A stretch of DNA of 64,000 bases from Achromobacter sp. MFA1 R4 (GTDB taxonomy: Bacteria > Pseudomonadota > Gammaproteobacteria > Burkholderiales > Burkholderiaceae_B): the NCBI RefSeq assembly GCF_900156745.1, contig NZ_LT707065.1, forward strand, positions 2,418,001 to 2,482,000, written 5' to 3'. The translations under genes and the position numbers were made by a program. Each line of letters begins with the position of its first letter. Position 1 is the first letter of the stretch. This document shows, piece by piece, positions 62,620-64,000 of this stretch. The notes under the pieces are model-generated. The model had not been told where the DNA came from and did not search any database. It was given only the letters and a program-made list of their open reading frames with translations.

Positions 62620-64000
62620 ATGCAACTCAATCCCTCCGAGATCAGCGAACTGCTCAAGAGCCGCATCGAGGGCCTGGGCGCTTCGGCTGATGTCCGTACT
62701 CAGGGCACCGTCGTGTCCGTGACCGACGGTATTACCCGCATCCACGGCCTGTCGGACGTGATGCAGGGCGAAATGCTCGAATTCCCCAACAACGTTTTCG
62801 GTCTGGCGCTCAACCTCGAGCGTGATTCCGTCGGCGCCGTGATTCTGGGCGACTACACCGGCGTTTCCGAAGGCGACCAGGTCAAGACGACCGGCCGCAT
62901 TCTGGAAGTCCCGGTCGGTCCGGAACTGAAAGGCCGCGTGGTCAACACGCTGGGCGAGCCGATCGACGGCAAGGGCCCGGTCAACGCCAAGGCCACCGAC
63001 ATCATCGAAAAAGTGGCGCCTGGCGTTATCGCCCGCCGCTCGGTGTCGCAGCCGCTGCAAACCGGCATCAAGGCTATCGACTCGATGGTTCCCATCGGCC
63101 GTGGCCAGCGCGAACTGATCATTGGCGACCGCCAGACCGGCAAGACCGCCGTGGCCGTCGACACGATCATCAGCCAGAAGGGCAAGGGCGTCACCTGCGT
63201 GTACGTCGCCATCGGCCAGAAGGCTTCGACGATCAACAACGTGGTCCGCAAGCTCGAAGAGCACGGCGCGATGGAATACACCATCGTCGTGGCTGCCTCG
63301 GCTTCCGACTCCGCCGCCATGCAGTACCTGGCCGCCTACGCCGGCTGCACGATGGGCGAATACTTCCGCGATCGCGGCGAAGACGCCCTGATCGTCTATG
63401 ACGACCTGACCAAGCAAGCCTGGGCCTATCGCCAGGTCTCGCTGCTGCTGCGCCGTCCGCCGGGCCGCGAAGCCTACCCGGGCGACGTGTTCTACCTGCA
63501 CTCGCGCCTGCTCGAGCGTGCTGCTCGCGTCAACGAAGAATACGTCGAGAAGTTCACCGACGGCGCCGTCAAGGGCAAGACCGGCTCGCTGACCGCGCTG
63601 CCGATCATCGAAACCCAGGCAGGCGACGTGTCGGCCTTCGTTCCGACCAACGTGATCTCGATCACCGACGGCCAGATCTTCCTGGAAACCGACCTGTTCA
63701 ACGCCGGTGTCCGCCCCGCCATCAACGCCGGTATCTCGGTGTCGCGCGTCGGTGGCGCTGCCCAGACCAAGGTCGTCAAGAAGCTGTCCGGCGGTATCCG
63801 TACCGACCTGGCGCAGTACCGTGAACTGGCCGCCTTCGCGCAGTTCGCCTCCGACCTGGACGACGCGACCCGTCGCCAGTTGGAACGCGGCAAGCGCGTG
63901 GTGGAACTGCTCAAGCAGCCGCAATACCAGCCGCTGCAAGTGTGGGAACTGGCTGTCACGCTGTACACGGTCAACAACGGCTACCTGGATGACGTGGACG
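62620..64000 (+). CDS. atpA: F0F1 ATP synthase subunit alpha (3' end outside window)
   Basis: The first 460 codons of the non-catalytic nucleotide-binding subunit of F1; about 50 residues are cut off by the window end. It carries the P-loop GDRQTGKT (about residue 169), the alpha-subunit signature [17 protein letters not shown] (about residue 365) and the N-terminal [19 protein letters not shown] ribosome site precedes the ATG. The remaining atp genes are expected beyond the window. Confidence 0.97.
   Translation, partial: MQLNPSEISELLKSRIEGLGASADVRTQGTVVSVTDGITRIHGLSDVMQGEMLEFPNNVFGLALNLERDSVGAVILGDYTGVSEGDQVKTTGRILEVPVGPELKGRVVNTLGEPIDGKGPVNAKATDIIEKVAPGVIARRSVSQPLQTGIKAIDSMVPIGRGQRELIIGDRQTGKTAVAVDTIISQKGKGVTCVYVAIGQKASTINNVVRKLEEHGAMEYTIVVAASASDSAAMQYLAAYAGCTMGEYFRDRGEDALIVYDDLTKQAWAYRQVSLLLRRPPGREAYPGDVFYLHSRLLERAARVNEEYVEKFTDGAVKGKTGSLTALPIIETQAGDVSAFVPTNVISITDGQIFLETDLFNAGVRPAINAGISVSRVGGAAQTKVVKKLSGGIRTDLAQYRELAAFAQFASDLDDATRRQLERGKRVVELLKQPQYQPLQVWELAVTLYTVNNGYLDDVD

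Overview
The window is a G+C-rich (about two thirds by eye), gene-dense bacterial chromosome segment. Several features point to a betaproteobacterium of the Alcaligenaceae, most likely Achromobacter or a close Bordetella relative: two Bug-family (tripartite tricarboxylate transporter type) substrate-binding proteins, a DUF4148 protein, a Gram-negative general porin, the DUF3683 flavin/Fe-S fusion protein, and the gene order rsmB-DUF4390-ntrY-ntrX-trkA-trkH. The genus is an inference from gene content. No ribosomal RNA, tRNA or CRISPR array was recognised.

Layout. 1-7.5 kb: the end of cydC, apt, a LysR regulator, a DUF4148 protein with three internal repeats, a porin, ilvA and a YqaA-type membrane protein. 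7.6-14 kb: the 1319-residue DUF3683 oxidoreductase, then a two-gene hsp20 operon behind a sigma-32-like promoter, then a complete IS3-family insertion sequence (12646-13977) placed directly behind the hsp20 hairpin. 14-21 kb: a Bug protein, a PLP-homeostasis protein, a PLP aminotransferase, an orphan amino-acid binding protein, HMG-CoA lyase and dprA. 21-28 kb: def-fmt, a run of five leftward genes (CYTH, PPOX-like, HAD, an NTF2-like protein, LOG), a bacterioferritin-like protein and rimO.

28.3-30.1 kb is the most atypical stretch. An orphan antitoxin-like HTH gene sits under a palindromic promoter. Beside it is a visibly lower-G+C gene pair: a leaderless LysM/lytic-transglycosylase-like protein overlapping a small secreted four-cysteine protein. 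The pair looks like a peptidoglycan-targeting effector with a periplasmic immunity partner.

30-43 kb: a LysE exporter, the rsmB-to-trkH operon (RNA methylation, an NtrY/NtrX-like two-component system, potassium uptake), a YbdK ligase, a BioC-like methyltransferase, comF and trmL. 43-54.8 kb: a second Bug protein, gpsA-secB-grxC-rhodanese, gpmA, an EnvC-like amidase activator with a degenerate LytM domain, a CtpA-type protease, a ThiF/MoeB enzyme, a diguanylate cyclase, and a GntR regulator overlapping a GlcD-like FAD oxidase. 54.8-64 kb: an M61 peptidase, enoyl-CoA hydratase, a DUF1254 protein and the ATP synthase operon atpI-B-E-F-H-A, cut by the window end within atpA. A 35-codon open frame with in-frame repeats, ending in a TGATG overlap with atpI, precedes the atp operon and may be an undescribed leader gene.
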